Shown one piece after another: positions 35,536 to 47,539 of a stretch of DNA of 64,000 nucleotides; positions within the stretch are counted from its first letter, which is position 1, and the number at the start of each line of letters is the position of its first letter. The position numbers were made by a program, and so were the translations under genes. The DNA is from Jaltomata sinuosa. Lineage: Eukaryota; Streptophyta; Magnoliopsida; Solanales; Solanaceae. The notes beneath the pieces were generated by a model. That model was not told where the DNA came from. It was given only the letters and a program-made list of their open reading frames with translations, and did not search any database. The DNA is taken from contig QJPP01007580.1 of assembly GCA_003996215.1 (NCBI GenBank), forward strand, positions 62,001 to 126,000, written 5' to 3'.

Positions 35536-36500
35536 AGTTTAGAATGGGTCTTAATCCACCTTGGTGGTTGAGGTAAAGGAGAAGCAAGACAGTGATCCTA
35601 TCTTACTTCAGTTAAAAGGTGCAGTCCATCAGTAGAGGGTTGAGGTTTTCTTTCAAGGGGGAGATTGTGTGCTTCATTATCAAGGTTGATCATATGTTCC
35701 TAAAGTAGATGAGTTGAGATAGCAAATCTTGACAGAAGCTCACATCTCCAGATATTCTATTCATCCCGGTGCAAACAAGATGTACCATGACCTACATGAA
35801 GTTTATTGGTGAAATGGCATGAAGAGGGATATTGCCAATTTTGTGGCAAGGTGTCCCAACTATCAGTAAGTGAAAGTAGAATATCAGAGACCTGGAGGTA
35901 TGACTCAGGAGATTAACATTTCTACTTGGAAGTGGGAAGTGATCAATATGGATTTTATTACAGGTTTACCTCGTACTAGCCGACATCATGACTATATTTG
36001 GGTGATAGTGGAGAGGGTGACTAATTCAGCTTACTTTTTGGCTGTCAAGACTACAGATTTAGCTGAGGATTATGCCAGACTCTACATCTGTAAGATAGTA
36101 AGGTTGCATGGGGTTCCATTGTCTATCATTTCAAATAAGGGTACTCAGTTTACATCCCAATTTTAGAGATCGTTCTAGAAAGGTCTTGGTACTCAGATAA
36201 ATCTCAGCATAAGATTTCATTCGCATATGGATGGCCAGGCAGAGTGTACTATTCATACCTTAGAGGATATGTTGAGGGCTTGCGTGATTGATTTCAAGGG
36301 CAATTGGTATGAGCATTTACCTCTTGTAGAGTTCTCTTATAATAATAACTTCCATTCTAGCATTCAGATGTCCCCGTATGAGGCACTTTATGAGTGGAGG
36401 TGTAGATCACATGTTGGATGGTTTGAGGTAGGTGAAGCAGCCTTGATAGGAATAGATTTGCATAGGGATGCTTAGAGTCATCAGAAGTCCTATGCAGATG
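35536..36500 (+). pseudogene. Integrase zinc finger and catalytic core of element T
   Basis: A degenerate HHCC finger is seen around 35735-35870 (H-x-SRYSIHPGANKMYHD, then CPNY in place of C-x2-C). The catalytic core has the first Asp in INMDFITGLP. The second position reads IISNKGTQF, where Asp is normally found, so this residue is replaced by Asn. The final Glu is in GQAECTIHTLEDM. The segment WYEHLPLVEFSYNNNFHSSIQMSPYEALY is the usual end of the core. Stops interrupt it at about 35810, 35866 and 36167. Confidence 0.87.
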
Positions 36501-36963
36501 TGAGGAGAAGGGACTTAGAGTTTGAGATTGATGAATGGGTTTTCCTGAAGGTGTCACCTACAAAGGGTGTGAAGAGATTTGGCAAGAAAGAGAAGATTAG
36601 TCCCAGATATGTAGGTCCCTATAGGATTCTGAGGAGGGTTGGTAATAAAGCTTATGAGTTAGAGTTGCAAGCCGAGTTAGCAGCGGTTCACCCAGTCTTC
36701 CATGTTTCATTGGTGAAAATGTGTGTTGGGGATCCGACATCAGTTGTGCCTTTAGAAAATATGGGTGTGAAGGATATTCTCACCTATGAAAAGGTTCTAG
36801 TTGATATTCTTGATCCATAGGTTCAAAGGTTGAGGAATAAGGAGGTCACTTAAGGGAAGGTTCTTTAGAGGAACCATTCAATTGAGGGAGCTACTTGGGA
36901 AGTAGAAGTAGCTATGGTGACCAAGTACCCTCACCTCTTTCTCTCTGATTCAACTTTAGCTTG
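36500..36963 (+). pseudogene. Integrase C-terminus with chromodomain of element T
   Basis: The open stretch to 36820 carries the GPY/F-type region (ISPRYVGPYRILRRVGNKAYELEL) and AVHPVFHVSLVKM. After a TAG comes a segment with VQRLRNKEV, then RNHSIEGATWEVEVAMVTKYPHLF, broken by further stops. That arrangement is the short group II chromodomain of Tekay elements, thought to steer integration to marked chromatin. The ancestral end is at about 36963 (TGA in TTGAGATAA). Confidence 0.85.
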
Positions 36964-37189
36964 AGATAATAGTTCCTCTCCAGTTTCCTCAGTTTACTCA
37001 TGTGTATTTCCCCTCAGTTCATGTTCCCTCAGCTCTTCTTGCATTTTCATCATCCTTTCATGTCTTCAGAACTCAATTCAGTTAGAAATCAACTTTTAGA
37101 ATTCAGTTGGCAGGGATTGCAGCTCTTTCCCTCCAAACTCAGCTTGTTTAGTCTTCATTCGAGGACGAATGATCCCAAATGGGAGATAT
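36964..37189 (+). other. 3' untranslated region and polypurine tract of element T
   Basis: A short pyrimidine-rich non-coding stretch ends in TTCGAGGACGAATGATCCC, followed by AAATGGGAGATAT (37177-37189) directly before the 3' LTR, which is the plus-strand primer tract. Confidence 0.82.
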
Positions 37190-39278
37190 TGTAACACTCT
37201 TAAAAACTCCTAAGCCTAGAACTACCCCAAAATCCTAAGTGTTCAGCTATCAGAGCCCAGAATAGGATCCACGGACCAAGTCCATGAGTCATGGATTGAA
37301 CCATGAATTGTGGTTTGTTGAAATTAGACCTACAGATTAGACCTTAGGTCCTAATCCATGAGAGAGATCCACTGATCGTGGATGGAACCATAGGTCGTGG
37401 TTACCTTCATGGAAATTAGACCTAAGGGTCCCCTCTCACCCCGATCCACAATCACCTTCCACAGGATCCACAGACCATGGATAGTGGTCATGGAAATCAA
37501 ACCCGCAACCCATCCAAAGGTCCAGGAACTACGCTAGGGTTCCACGGCTCATGGAACCATCCATGGACCATGGTTCCCATCCGTGGAACTCAGTTTGCGG
37601 ATTTTTCAGCAGTTTTTATTAAATCTTTCCAGGGGTATTCTAGACCTTTCCTACTCTTTTAAAAGGCTAAACCATGTCATTTTGACTAGCCTAAGACTAA
37701 TTATTAATCCTAATAGTACCCAAATCCATCATTCTCCCAAAAAACATTTTAAACTTTGCAAAACTGAGAAAAGAAATGCCTCTTTCCTCTCAAGAACAAG
37801 CATAAGGGTTCATCAATCTCAAGATACAAAGCCAAGTATTTCACCAAGTGTTTTGCTCTCAGGTAAGTGGGAATTCATCAATGGGTATCCTTTCATCCAT
37901 TGAGTCCCTAAGTAAATTCAGTTCTTCAGTTTCAGTTTAGTCTTCGCGACCTAGGGTTCCTGAATTTCATGAACACCTTGTATTTCAGTTTCTTGCTATG
38001 TATGAACCTGTATTTCATGTTTCCTAGACGAATAGAATTTTGTATACTCAGAATTCTCAAACCCTTAGCATGTTGTTAAATTCATGAATTGAATTATGAT
38101 TATGAACTGAATATTTTATTCAAAATGCAGAATTATTAAAAGTAGTTCAATTCCCCAGGATGGTGGATTATGAACACTTGGTGAGTTTAGGATATCATGC
38201 ATTTTTTATTTTATGCTCATTTTTTCATAATTATACGATTATAATTCTTTTCGTCTTAGCATTATTATTTTCATTCTTAGAAAGTCAGTATTTTGAGCCA
38301 TCCCATATGTGAGTTCAGTTACATATTCAGTTGGGGGTAGTACTTAGCACCAAGCGAGCGCAGGGATAAAGGCTCACCCATCAGTTAGGCTGAGACCATA
38401 GTAGAAGTCCCTAAGTCCCAGAACTATGGTGCCACCGTAGGTTCTAAAGGGCTACCCGTCAGATTAGGCTTGACACCTTGGTCCTTTTTGGACATCAGAT
38501 TAGTTGATCCACGCAAGCTAGTATTTGTACCCTTGGTAAGGTCTGAACACTCTCTCAACCAGGGTTACAGGTTGGCCCCATAATTAGCTTAGCTTGGGGT
38601 ATGATGGTTAACAGTAGCTCCCACAGTACAGATTCGTTATTGCATGACCTTGTAGTCAGTTATCTAGTTCAGTATTGTAGAGTTACATGTTTATCTACTT
38701 AGTCATTGCATCAGTTTATATCTTTCAGTTTCATGTTAAGTTTATCTTTTATATTCAGTTTACCTCATCATATCCAATATGTATAGATTAGTGCATATCC
38801 TACCTGCTCAGTACATTTAAAGTACTGACGCATACTTTTGTGCTATATCATAATATGATGTAGGTTCAGGCGCTCAACCTCCATACCGCGCTTAGACATT
38901 TCTCCATTCTTCTCAGCAGTAGAGTTGGTGAGTCCTCATATTTCGAGGATAAGATTTATGTTTATTTTATTTAATCTTTTCAAATTTTGAGACTATTAGA
39001 GTTAGCTGAGGGCTTGTCCCAGCAACTCATTTCAGTAGAGGCTTTGAGACATAAAGTCAGTTTTAAGCTTATGTAGTCAGTTTTAGATATCAGACAATTT
39101 ATACATATTTAGATGTTTTCAGTTTATATTTTCCACTTATATCATTACATCAGCTTAGCTTCCGCTCAGATATTGATTTAACCATAATGTATAGTATATG
39201 CCATATCATGAGTTACCTTGGATTCACTTATAGATCTAAGCACCGTGTTGCATCTAGGAGTAGCCTCTGAGCGTGACA
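37190..39278 (+). repeat. 3' LTR of element T
   Basis: It begins TGTAACACTC and ends GAGCGTGACA, and is colinear with 30415-32458. Near its start it has about 35 extra bases (TAGAACTACCCCAAAATCCT...) that the 5' copy lacks. A palindrome array lies at 37262-37600. No coding sequence. Confidence 0.9.
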
Positions 39279-39283
39279 TATAG
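39279..39283. repeat. Target site duplication of element T, right copy
   Basis: TATAG, matching 30410-30414. Confidence 0.9.
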
Positions 39284-39780
39284 ATGTATCACTTGTATTC
39301 ATTTGCTCTTGATGCACATATCTTCTTATTTTTTTCTATGTACTAATTCCATGTATTTGACAGAATACAAGATATACGTTGTATTTGATTCATACATGAT
39401 AATACAGAGTTGATACAGTTTTATCACTTGTATTCATTTGCTCATGATAGAATTTTATACAAGTATCTTTTTTTTCTTCTATATATTCATTCCTTGTATT
39501 GACAGAATACAATTAATACAATTGAATGAATTGTATTTCTCTGCTATGGAGTATAATACAGTAAAATACAAATTACAAAGAGAGGGAGAAAGAGAGGTAT
39601 AGAGATGAAAGAGAGACAGAGGAAGATAGGGGGACGAGAAGAGAGAGGTAGCGAGAGAGGGAGAGAGATAATTTCTTACTTGATTTGAGTAAGGAATTAG
39701 AGTAGTTGGTAATAATTCTTTACTTTATCGATCGCCTATATATTGTTCTTTATGAAATTTGATGTCGACTCATAGTTGAG
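39284..39780 (-). repeat. Continuation of C LTR repeats and GA-rich stretch
   Basis: Units like those at 30190-30414 (TATCACTTGTATTCATTTGC, TTGTATTTGATTCATACATG) continue to about 39560. A purine-rich block of GAGA-type repeats follows (about 39580-39672). No gene is seen. Where C ends within this stretch cannot be fixed without the other LTR. Confidence 0.5.
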
Positions 39781-39914
39781 TAAATTACATTGCGACGATT
39801 GTGTATACTTTCTCTTTAAAAAATGGATTTGGACGTTATCAATATTCAAAATTGATAATGTTTAAATCCACTCCACAAAGAGAGAACGTGTACATGGTCG
39901 TCTGTAATATAATT
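39781..39914. repeat. Imperfect inverted repeat (hairpin), about 130 bp
   Basis: Left arm TAAATTACATTGCGACGA... pairs with the complement of ...GGTCGTCTGTAATATA. The centre is CGTTATCAATATTCAAAATTGATAATG. I estimate about three quarters of positions pair, with a loop of only a few bases. It could be a small MITE or simply a folded-back duplication. No convincing target duplication is visible. Confidence 0.6.
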
Positions 39915-40368
39915 TTTCCAAATATTAGTCGAGGTCAAATTCCATAGAAAATAATATAAATATGTTTTAACAAAGTAAGAAATTATCACTTTCGAAGCTA
40001 AGCCAAACACTTAATAATATTTTTATTTGATTTAAAAACTAATAAAGAGAAATCTAACTAATGGGGAGAACTAGCCATGAAAATTCGGTGTTTTTTTGGA
40101 ACATAGCAATTTAATTTAAACTCATAATTATCAATTGCAATGTTAAACCACCACTAATTTTACGAAATCAATTGTTCTTAGACTTGAAATCACAATTACC
40201 CACTAATGCCTTTCTACCATTTAGCAGGTTTATCTTAGCTATCTCTTTCGAATCAAACTAAGAGACACTAATTACATTCCAATTTTAGGCTACACTTGGG
40301 TTCTTCATATTTCTAGCTTAACCCATTAGATGAGGTTTAAAGCCTCAAATAATGCCAATTAATCTAAC
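39915..40368 (-). repeat. Possible degenerate Athila-type LTR fragment
   Basis: TAGTCGAGGTCAAATTCCATAGAAAATA near 39925-39952 resembles the U5 hallmark GGTTGGGGTCGAATCCCACAGAGAATA-type sequence of E. Further short likenesses to the E LTR follow in the same order. The match is weak and there are no clear ends. Confidence 0.3.
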
Positions 40369-40900
40369 TGATGTGCCTTAAAAATAGGGCATATCCTATA
40401 TCTTTTACTTAGACTTTTACAAGTTCTTATATTTATTTTATGTATTTTAATGTTAAATATTATTTTATAGGTTTTAGAAGTTAGAATGGTCAAAAGGAGG
40501 AAAAAATAGAAAACTATCAAAATAGAGTGATTTACAGTCTCATTCACGATCGTAGATCAAATCACGAACTGTATGTCAAATCATGGAAATATTCAGAGAA
40601 GGTGTCAAAAAAGTCTTGTATAAATTGACCATTATACAGGGCAAATTATGATAGCACATTTGATTTATGACCCGTACGTGGATAGGAAGCTAAGTTGCTA
40701 AAAAAACTTACGACTAGACTTGTGAACCACAAATCAAAATACATTCTGTAAGTCATTCCACAAAGAAAAGTCCAGAAATTCTAATGGTCCATCGATAAGG
40801 ACTTTAAGGGCAATCTACAAACTGCAGATCAATTTATGATCGTAAATTGGATCACAGAATGTGGTAGAGAAGAGTTTGATATTTTTAGGATTCCAACTGT
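40369..40900 (+). repeat. LTR fragment G, interrupted by element F
   Basis: It starts TGATGTGCC, like the D LTR, and about 150 bp later has scattered palindromes such as CACGATCGTAG and TTATGATCGTAAATTGGATC. It stops where the Ogre LTR begins. I read it as the U3 of a further Athila-type LTR into which F inserted; its remainder would be right of the window. Confidence 0.4.
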
Positions 40901-43900
40901 TGTCACCCAATTTTTACCCGCCACATTACGAATTAATATTGAGCCTTTTGAATTTTAATTTTTTTTTAAATAATTGTTTTGTAAAAAGGGATAAAATATT
41001 TTTCAAGTCAGCTTTATAATAGTCTTGAGTAACAATTTATATATTTCATATTTAATTATGTGGTATTTATTTAACTTTACTTAAAGAACTATTTTAGAGT
41101 TTAATTTCACAAGAAAACCCTTTTAAGAAATTAAACGCTTGATTTTTCTCCAAATTATTTCAAATTAGAGATTAATTTAATAATTAATTTCATAATTTGT
41201 TTAAAGAGGTAATTATGTGTTAAAATAATCTTTATTTAAAATTGTTTAAATCATTAAAGCTTGAGGTTAATTGTAATTAGTTCATTTTATTCCTATTCTA
41301 GCCTAAATGCCTAAATATTTTAAAATCTAGTCGAATCCCATCAATTTACTTTCAATTTGGCTATGTCCTTAACCTTTTGGCCACATTTTGCAACTGTGGC
41401 CATCAATTAAATACCCTTATAACCCCCTTAATATTTCAGCTGTTTGGGCCCCAAAAATCCTGACCCGCTCAGCCCAATTCTCTTTTAATTGCCCCAGCCC
41501 ACTCCAAAACCCCCTAACCCGCTCAATACCCAACCCAACTGGCCCAATTCCCTTTTCTACATCTTATCACACCTTTACTCTTCTCTTTCTATCTCAAACA
41601 TAACCAAACAGACCCCTCGCTCGTCTTTTTCTTCTCTCCACTCTCTCAAACCCTAGACGCCCTTTTCTCCTTCTCTCCTTTCTCTCACGCGTCACCTCTC
41701 CTGGTTGTACAAAGCAACGCGCTTCGTACAATACCTCAGCAATCCAGTACACCCCTCTATCCTTCCCCTTTCGTCCTTCTCAAAAATGACAACCCTAACC
41801 CCGTTAACAGCTTCAACGCTGCTCACATCCTCACCATCCTTAAACCCCTCTAATGTTTCCATTTCCCATCTATTTCCCTCTGTTAAGGGTGCGCTGGCAT
41901 GTCCAGAAGCTTCTAGAGGACACCAGGTGTCACCCCTCTCCGCTAAATCTGTGAAAACTTGTACAATTTCGTACAAGATTGTTGTTGTGAACGTTGCTCC
42001 AGCTGAGGAATTTGAATTCCTCAGCAAAATCCCTAAAAAACCCTTTGTTTTCACCCCTTTTTTCACCCCGATTTCTCCTATAAACCCCCCTAGCTGCATG
42101 TTAACCAACTGATTTTAGGGAAATATTGGGGGTTCTGGAGAATCAATTCTCTAACCTCACGAAACCGGTCAGCTAGCTTGGAATATAAACACTAAAAATT
42201 TGAGTTCTAACGAGTTTGCTACTAATCCGGTGGTGGTGAGACTTTTCGGTGAGGTTCAAGGTTACAAGTTGCTGCCCTAAAAAAGGTATACCCCTCACCC
42301 TCTTCTCTTTACTATTTTCTTTTCCTTTTTACATTATGTAATGTTCAAGTCAAATAAATCTGGATTTCTGGTCTTGTTTGTTAGCTTAAGGATATGTGTT
42401 TTAATTTTAGACTGTTGTTATGGTAAGTTTGAGTAGTGAATTCTTTTAGAAATATCATGGTCTCCACTGGCTGTGTTTGATTTGTTAGAACAATAGATGT
42501 AAGTGCAATTTGTAGTCAAATTTGTTGCTAAATGATGTGAATGCTATGATGTAAAACCTGACCTGTTTTGTTCATGAAATGTTTCATTTTTCTCTTATTT
42601 TTTCCCCAACCCCTTTGTCATGATCATGCCCCCATTTTTCCTATTGGTTCTGCCTAGTTTTATCCTCTCATGTTTAGGTTAACTTGGAACACTGATTTCT
42701 CTTAGTAAATCTCATGGTTTTTTACTAACTTTGTTCGACCTATGTGATATCTAAATGAGTATGAATCTGTTGTTGGAATTTAGAATTGTTTTGGTTCGTT
42801 AATAAAAACTTGACCCTCTCCTGTTTACCCTTAGTTTCTTTGGTCTTACTCTTGTCCTGTTTTCTTCTTTTCCTTTACTGTTTCTTGATATAAGAATGCT
42901 CAACCCCTTCCTGTTTCCCCTATTTCCCTCAACTTGTCATTGATTCTTCTTTGCTCTTCCCCTTTCCCTTCACTGTCTTGCCTATATTAAAAATGGTCTT
43001 ATGTATATGAATTGGTTAAGTTCTAGTGTTGTTCTCTCATTTTTAGGTTGATGTTTGTGATAAATTTTGAATACTGTGTCCTTTTAAAACTTCATGACTT
43101 TCATTGATTCTTTGTTTGTCATGTGTGACATGAACATGCTATAGATTTTGGACTTGATGTTAGAATGGTTACTGATTGTTCAGCTCTTTCCTCATTCTCC
43201 CCTGATTTCTTTATCTCATCCCTGCTCCCTTCCTCTTTCCTTTACTGATTTGAACATGCTAAAATGACTATGTGTGAGCCTATTAATCATGGCTTAAAAT
43301 TTGCCTAAGTCTAGTTTAAAATCTGAATCCTGAGTTCTCATGTAATTTTCCACCAGTTATGCTAGTGATTAATGTTTAAAACTTGTCCAGCCTGCTTGAA
43401 TTGTCTCTTTGTTAATGTGTGATGTCTAGACTAGGTTCTTTAGCATAGTCTTTCATGGTTTAAATGACCTGTGTTAAAACTGTTCAAAAGGTAACTCTTT
43501 GTGACTAAAAATCTGCATTTAGCATGTTAAATGTTTAATGTTTGAACGTTAAGAATGGTTAAGTGGGCTAAGTATATTTGAGGATGACTTTTGCCTCTAT
43601 GATATCATGTCACATTTCTCTTCAAATTTATGCATCTGCGTATACATGCTCTATTTGAATCTATCCCTCTAGTCCCTTTGATTTCTGGAAACGTATGAGT
43701 TCAAAAGAATGATCTTTGTTGGTATTTGCAAGTAGGAAATATTGTGACCTTAGTAGTATAATCCTCAGGTGATAAATTTGTGACTTGGTATCTTATCTCA
43801 CATGTTTCAATTGTGTATGAGTTTCTGTGAGTGCTGTTAATTAACTAAAATTTGCACATTGCTCAATTATCATTGCTTAATTACTCCTGCTTAACTTATT

Positions 43901-44901
43901 TAAACATGTACTAATCCTTATTTTATTTCCTTTTCATGCATAAAAATCTGGTGGAGTCCAATTGGACTCCCAAAATTCCTCCTTGCATCTTCCAGTTGAG
44001 CCTAGCCCAACACTGTCCATTTGGTCCAGCTTGATTAAGCCCAAAAGGGCCGAGTTGATGAAAAGAAGGAGAAGCAACTGAAGAAGAAAATGGGCCAAGC
44101 TCAAGCGCTATATCAGTAGAATAGTCCAAATGGACTGAATAAATAAAAATGGGCCAAGCCCACAATGTTCAGCAGCAGCAGTATCCCAAAAGGGCTGAAA
44201 GTCGAAGAAATGGACTAAGTCCAAAGTGAAAAATGACGGTAGGCCTAAAGAGGGCCCACACACTAGAATTAGGACATGATTAGTTTAATAGTCCTTATTT
44301 TTTTATGTTATATGTCTTTAATTGTTAATTAGTATTGATTGTATAATTTGGACTGACTTTGTAAAACTTAGTCGAATTATTCCCAAATGAAGTTAATATT
44401 TCTGTTCAAATGTTTTTAATACTAGTCAATGTTTTCATTCTTTTTAACTGTTAGTAAAGAATTTTCGTTAAAAATTGACTATTTTCCTTCATGTATATAA
44501 AAACAACTCTTTCATAACTATCTTCATTAAAATCAACCCTTTCTAAAAAACAAGATGTTTTTACAAACAAAATCAATCCCTTTTCAAAAGTTAGTCAACA
44601 AGTTAGTTTTTTTAACAAGCCCGGGCAACCGCGAGTTAGCGGATACACTTGGTGCCTTAAGACCCTTCCAAGAGTATTAACTTGAACCCTTACCCTTAAT
44701 CTCTTAATTTTTAAAGTCTTTATCTATTTTGGATTTTAAAAATTCTTATAAGTTTTTCTTGGTTTTTACTTTATAAAAACTAAGTGGCGACTCTTGCTTT
44801 TTATTGAGAATGTTATGGAACTTTAATTAGATTTTTGAAACGAACTTTTCAATAAACAAGTCACCTTTTTTTCACGTCCTTACCTGAAAAGGATCAAAAC
44901 A
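40901..44901 (+). repeat. 5' LTR of element F
   Basis: It begins TGTCACCCAATTTTTACCC (two bases further left, TGTTGTC, is also possible) and ends AAAACA just before the primer site. Within it are a pyrimidine-rich stretch with CTCTCAAACCCTAG (about 41600-41700) and a long AT-rich middle. A block of GGCCCA/TGGGCC and TCCA/TGGA palindromes lies at 43950-44260. There are two TATA-like sites, TTATAA near 41418 and TATATAAAA at 44494-44502. Short ORFs at 41388-42112 lie in it and show no known domain. Confidence 0.8.
43950..44260 (+). repeat. Palindrome-rich block in F LTR
   Basis: It contains the perfect 18-bp palindrome GGAGTCCAATTGGACTCC (43953-43970) and near copies AGTCCAAATGGACT, GGACTAAGTCC, GCCCAAAAGGGC and TGGGCCAAGCCCA. 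It lies about 230 bp upstream of TATATAAAA (44494-44502). Confidence 0.65.
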
Positions 44902-44905
44902 GAAA

Positions 44906-44923
44906 TGGCGACTCTGCTGGGGA
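44906..44923 (+). other. Primer binding site of element F
   Basis: TGGCGACTCTGCTGGGGA, four bases past the LTR end, is the Ogre-type site complementary to a tRNA-Arg. It is a strong marker of the Ogre/Tat group. Confidence 0.88.
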
Positions 44924-45481
44924 TAATTCAACTAGGTTTAACCTTATTGTTTGAAACTAACTTATTTGACTAACTATTTGGAAATTGTAATAATTAGTAA
45001 CTTTATTGCTTTCCTTAATTGTTTACTTTTTCCGCAATTATGAACTGTTCATGGCATTTTTTGCCTCTCTTGGAAAAGCATTAGAATGCATTAGGGGTAA
45101 AAAACTAATTACGCAAATCTTTGCGATCGTTCTTGACAAAACACACAATTTTCAAAACAGACGAGTGAAGTAGTTGACCCGCGGTCGGTTAACGGTCACT
45201 TGTTGTTTCAAGCTTGGGTTGTCCGCCCGGGTTCCCGGTCAATTTTGAAACCTATTGTAGAAACTCAGGATAGAGCGAAACCAAATCTCGAAAATAGGCA
45301 TTAGCCTAGGATGTATTAATATCCAAGGGATATTAAGTCCATTAGTAAACCACCAAAACATGTCAACGAGTTTCCGAACCAACGACATAGCATCCAACTA
45401 CATGTTGTTTGAAAGATGTATGTGTTGTAACCGGACTATTCTCCTGGGGGTGGGGCCTAACAAGTTATTCTGTTTTGTAGG
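44924..45481 (+). other. 5' leader of element F
   Basis: Non-coding. It ends in TTCTGTTTTGTAG (to 45480), a good splice-acceptor-like sequence one base before the ATG of ORF1. Confidence 0.6.
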
Positions 45482-47009
45482 ATGTCAAAATTACTCAAGT
45501 TTGACATGGTAAAAGAGGCGCCTCTCCTCCTAAGAATGTGGTGGATAAATCTGGGTCCTAACCGTCAGAGGACAGTCCGCCAGTATATGGGACATTTGCT
45601 GTCTTTATTAGATATGGAGGCCTGGCCAGAATTGATCGAGGTTTTAACGGGGTATTGGGACAATAAGAAAATGGTGTTCCGATTTGGAATGATGGAAATG
45701 ACCCCAACGATAGAAGAACTCAGGGATTGCCTAGAGACCGCGGGTACAACCAATGAAAGGAGATTAAGGCCTCAACAAGGCATCTTAATATCGAATAAAC
45801 CCACCCTGACTCAGATTGCAAAGTATCTCCATTTGCGGGAGAATCAATGCCCGTGGATAAGGGGTCCAAGTATCTCCTTTCAAGAACTCTACAACCACTT
45901 TGCCACTAGGGAAGGGTTTTTTTAGCACCAAGGCAAATTCTACATGTTTCAAGAGTGGGACAAGACCCAAGCCTTGCGTTCACTATTGCTCTTTTAGGAA
46001 TCATGGTATTTCCTCTAAATGAACAACTCCGCATCAACACCCGGATAATAATAGTGGCCCCTATCATATTCTATGGCCTGACAGAAGGAACCACCGTCAG
46101 CTATTTTCCTCTAGTACCTATCATCTTATATGATATTTGTAGAGCTTTGGGGAAATGCAAGAACGGTCATCGTTACTTCCAAGGGTGCAACCTACTCCTA
46201 CAATATTGGATTCTCAAGCATCTGGCCAAAGATAACGGAAGCCAGGAAATCCCCAACCCAGATAGAATCGATAACTTCGCAGTGTTGGCAGGAGTGCTTA
46301 GGGATAGAGGCACCAAAAACAGGACCAAGATAGGATGGACCCAAGCTTTTTGTGAGCTTGGAGAAGATAATGTGAAGATGATGTTCGATGAATTTGCTCG
46401 AAGAAAGTAATTGTGAAATCGGACCTTATGCTCTGCAAAGGGTTCTTAGACAATTTGTAAGGGTTCAAATCGAGCCAGCGACCGTTCATATGAGTTTCTA
46501 TGTCATCGACTATGAGGAATATGAAAAAGTCCTGAAAGCTTCGAGGATCCGGCACAACTGGAAGACACTTGAGAAAATGGGTCTAGAGACTTTGGCCCCA
46601 GAAAGGTTTGATCCTGGGTATGTGGATGACTATAAGAAGTGGTTGAAGGCAGACGTTGCAGAAGTATCTATATCAGAACCACAGGTTGACTCCAGACCCA
46701 ATCTCCGTCTACAATTACTGAATCTCCAAGAGGAAGTGGCTAGAAGAGAAAGAATTTCTTATGAAAAAAGAAGAAGATCGACGCACTATAGCAGGGTTGA
46801 CTCAGGAACTCGAAGATATGAGAATGGGAATAGACCAACTTGATTCAAAAATGACCAGGAATGCCTTAGAGGCCGGGGTATTACCTATGCATGAACAAGT
46901 GGTGAAACTCCAGAGCGACATGTGGTTGAGCCAATTCGAGCTTAGGAGCATTGTCGGAGCATCCAAGAGGAGCATGACCGAGGAAGGACCTTCCACATCA
47001 TATATTTAG
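45482..47009 (+). pseudogene. ORF1 protein of Ogre/Tat element F
   Basis: The ATG at 45482 begins a 147-residue stretch (WWINLGPNRQRTVRQYMGHL, LTGYWDNKKMVFRFGMMEMTPTIEEL) typical of the plant retrotransposon-associated domain at the start of Ogre ORF1 (DUF7745-like, from memory). After a TAG at 45923 the protein continues in a second frame (45955-46410: FPLNEQLRINTRI, YFPLVPIILYDICRALG, TKIGWTQAFCELGEDN). It then runs in a third piece (46388-46843) and a fourth (46761-47009). The last two are rich in charged heptads and look like a coiled coil. At least three shifts and one stop break it. Its role in the element is unknown; it is specific to this lineage. Confidence 0.78.
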
Positions 47010-47539
47010 TATCTTCGCCCCTAGGTGGGTTTTTATTTCCATGTATGTCTTTACTTTACCTAAATTTGCCCCTGCGTGGGCGTGACTTTTGTGCAAATAT
47101 CCTTTCCCCTAAAATGTATCCCCTTTTCGGCTACCATTTGTATCCTTTTAAAAATGGAAGTTTTCCATATAAATATACATGTTATTTTGTGGGCAATAGA
47201 ATGGTTCAAATACGTCACATACGGCTTTCAAACTCGCTAGGCCTAACCTTGGCATTAAAAGGTCACCCAGTTAGGACGCGATATTACTATGATATTAGCA
47301 TGATATTATTGTGATATAAACTGTTTTATGTGCTATGTGTGTTGCTTAAATCAAGGAAAAATTTGTCGACTCCATCCCAAAAATTTCCAGAACACCATAG
47401 GAAAAATATAAGCCCACTATGTAAAGTCCAACCAAAATACTCCAAGTCTTCCAAGTTTCTTCGAAAATCCTAAAGACTTCTAAGAACTTCCTAAAAAATA
47501 TCCGTTCTTTCAGGAAAGGTTGAAATAGAGGCCTTGACT
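47010..47539 (+). other. Spacer between ORF1 and pre-gag ORF of F, intron-like
   Basis: AT-rich and non-coding. It starts with a possible donor (CTAGGTGGGT near 47020) and ends with CCGTTCTTTCAG (to 47513), a strong acceptor-like sequence shortly before the next ORF. Confidence 0.45.

Larger units (their letters stand above)
30415..39278 (+). mobile_element. Element T: complete, inactive Tekay/Del chromovirus
   Basis: The element is 8864 bp, bounded by TATAG duplications. It has 5' and 3' LTRs (30415-32458 and 37190-39278), a tRNA-Met-like primer site, gag, protease, RT, RNase H, integrase with a chromodomain-like C-terminus, and a polypurine tract. The CCHC gag, the integrase tail and LTR ends TGTAACAC...TGACA are typical of the Tekay (Del) group. 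Every gene has stops or shifts and RT has a deletion. By eye the LTR starts agree at clearly less than 90 %, with indels, so it is an old insertion. It lies in the 5' LTR of C. Confidence 0.9.

Noticed and set aside
40359..40547. Minus-strand ORF with hydrophobic FYFFLLLTIL stretch, resembling a membrane segment
   Set aside because: It is a short AT-rich reading across an LTR fragment boundary with no other support.
41705..42112. 135-codon ORF in the F LTR, with an open frame also on the other strand
   Set aside because: It lies within LTR sequence, has no recognisable domain, and the opposite frame is equally open. I do not count it as a gene without expression data.
44906..44923. tRNA-like matches at the primer sites of F, E, C, T, L, A and B
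   Set aside because: Only about 12-18 bases match a tRNA 3' end, as expected for primer binding sites. No tRNA gene with arms is present.
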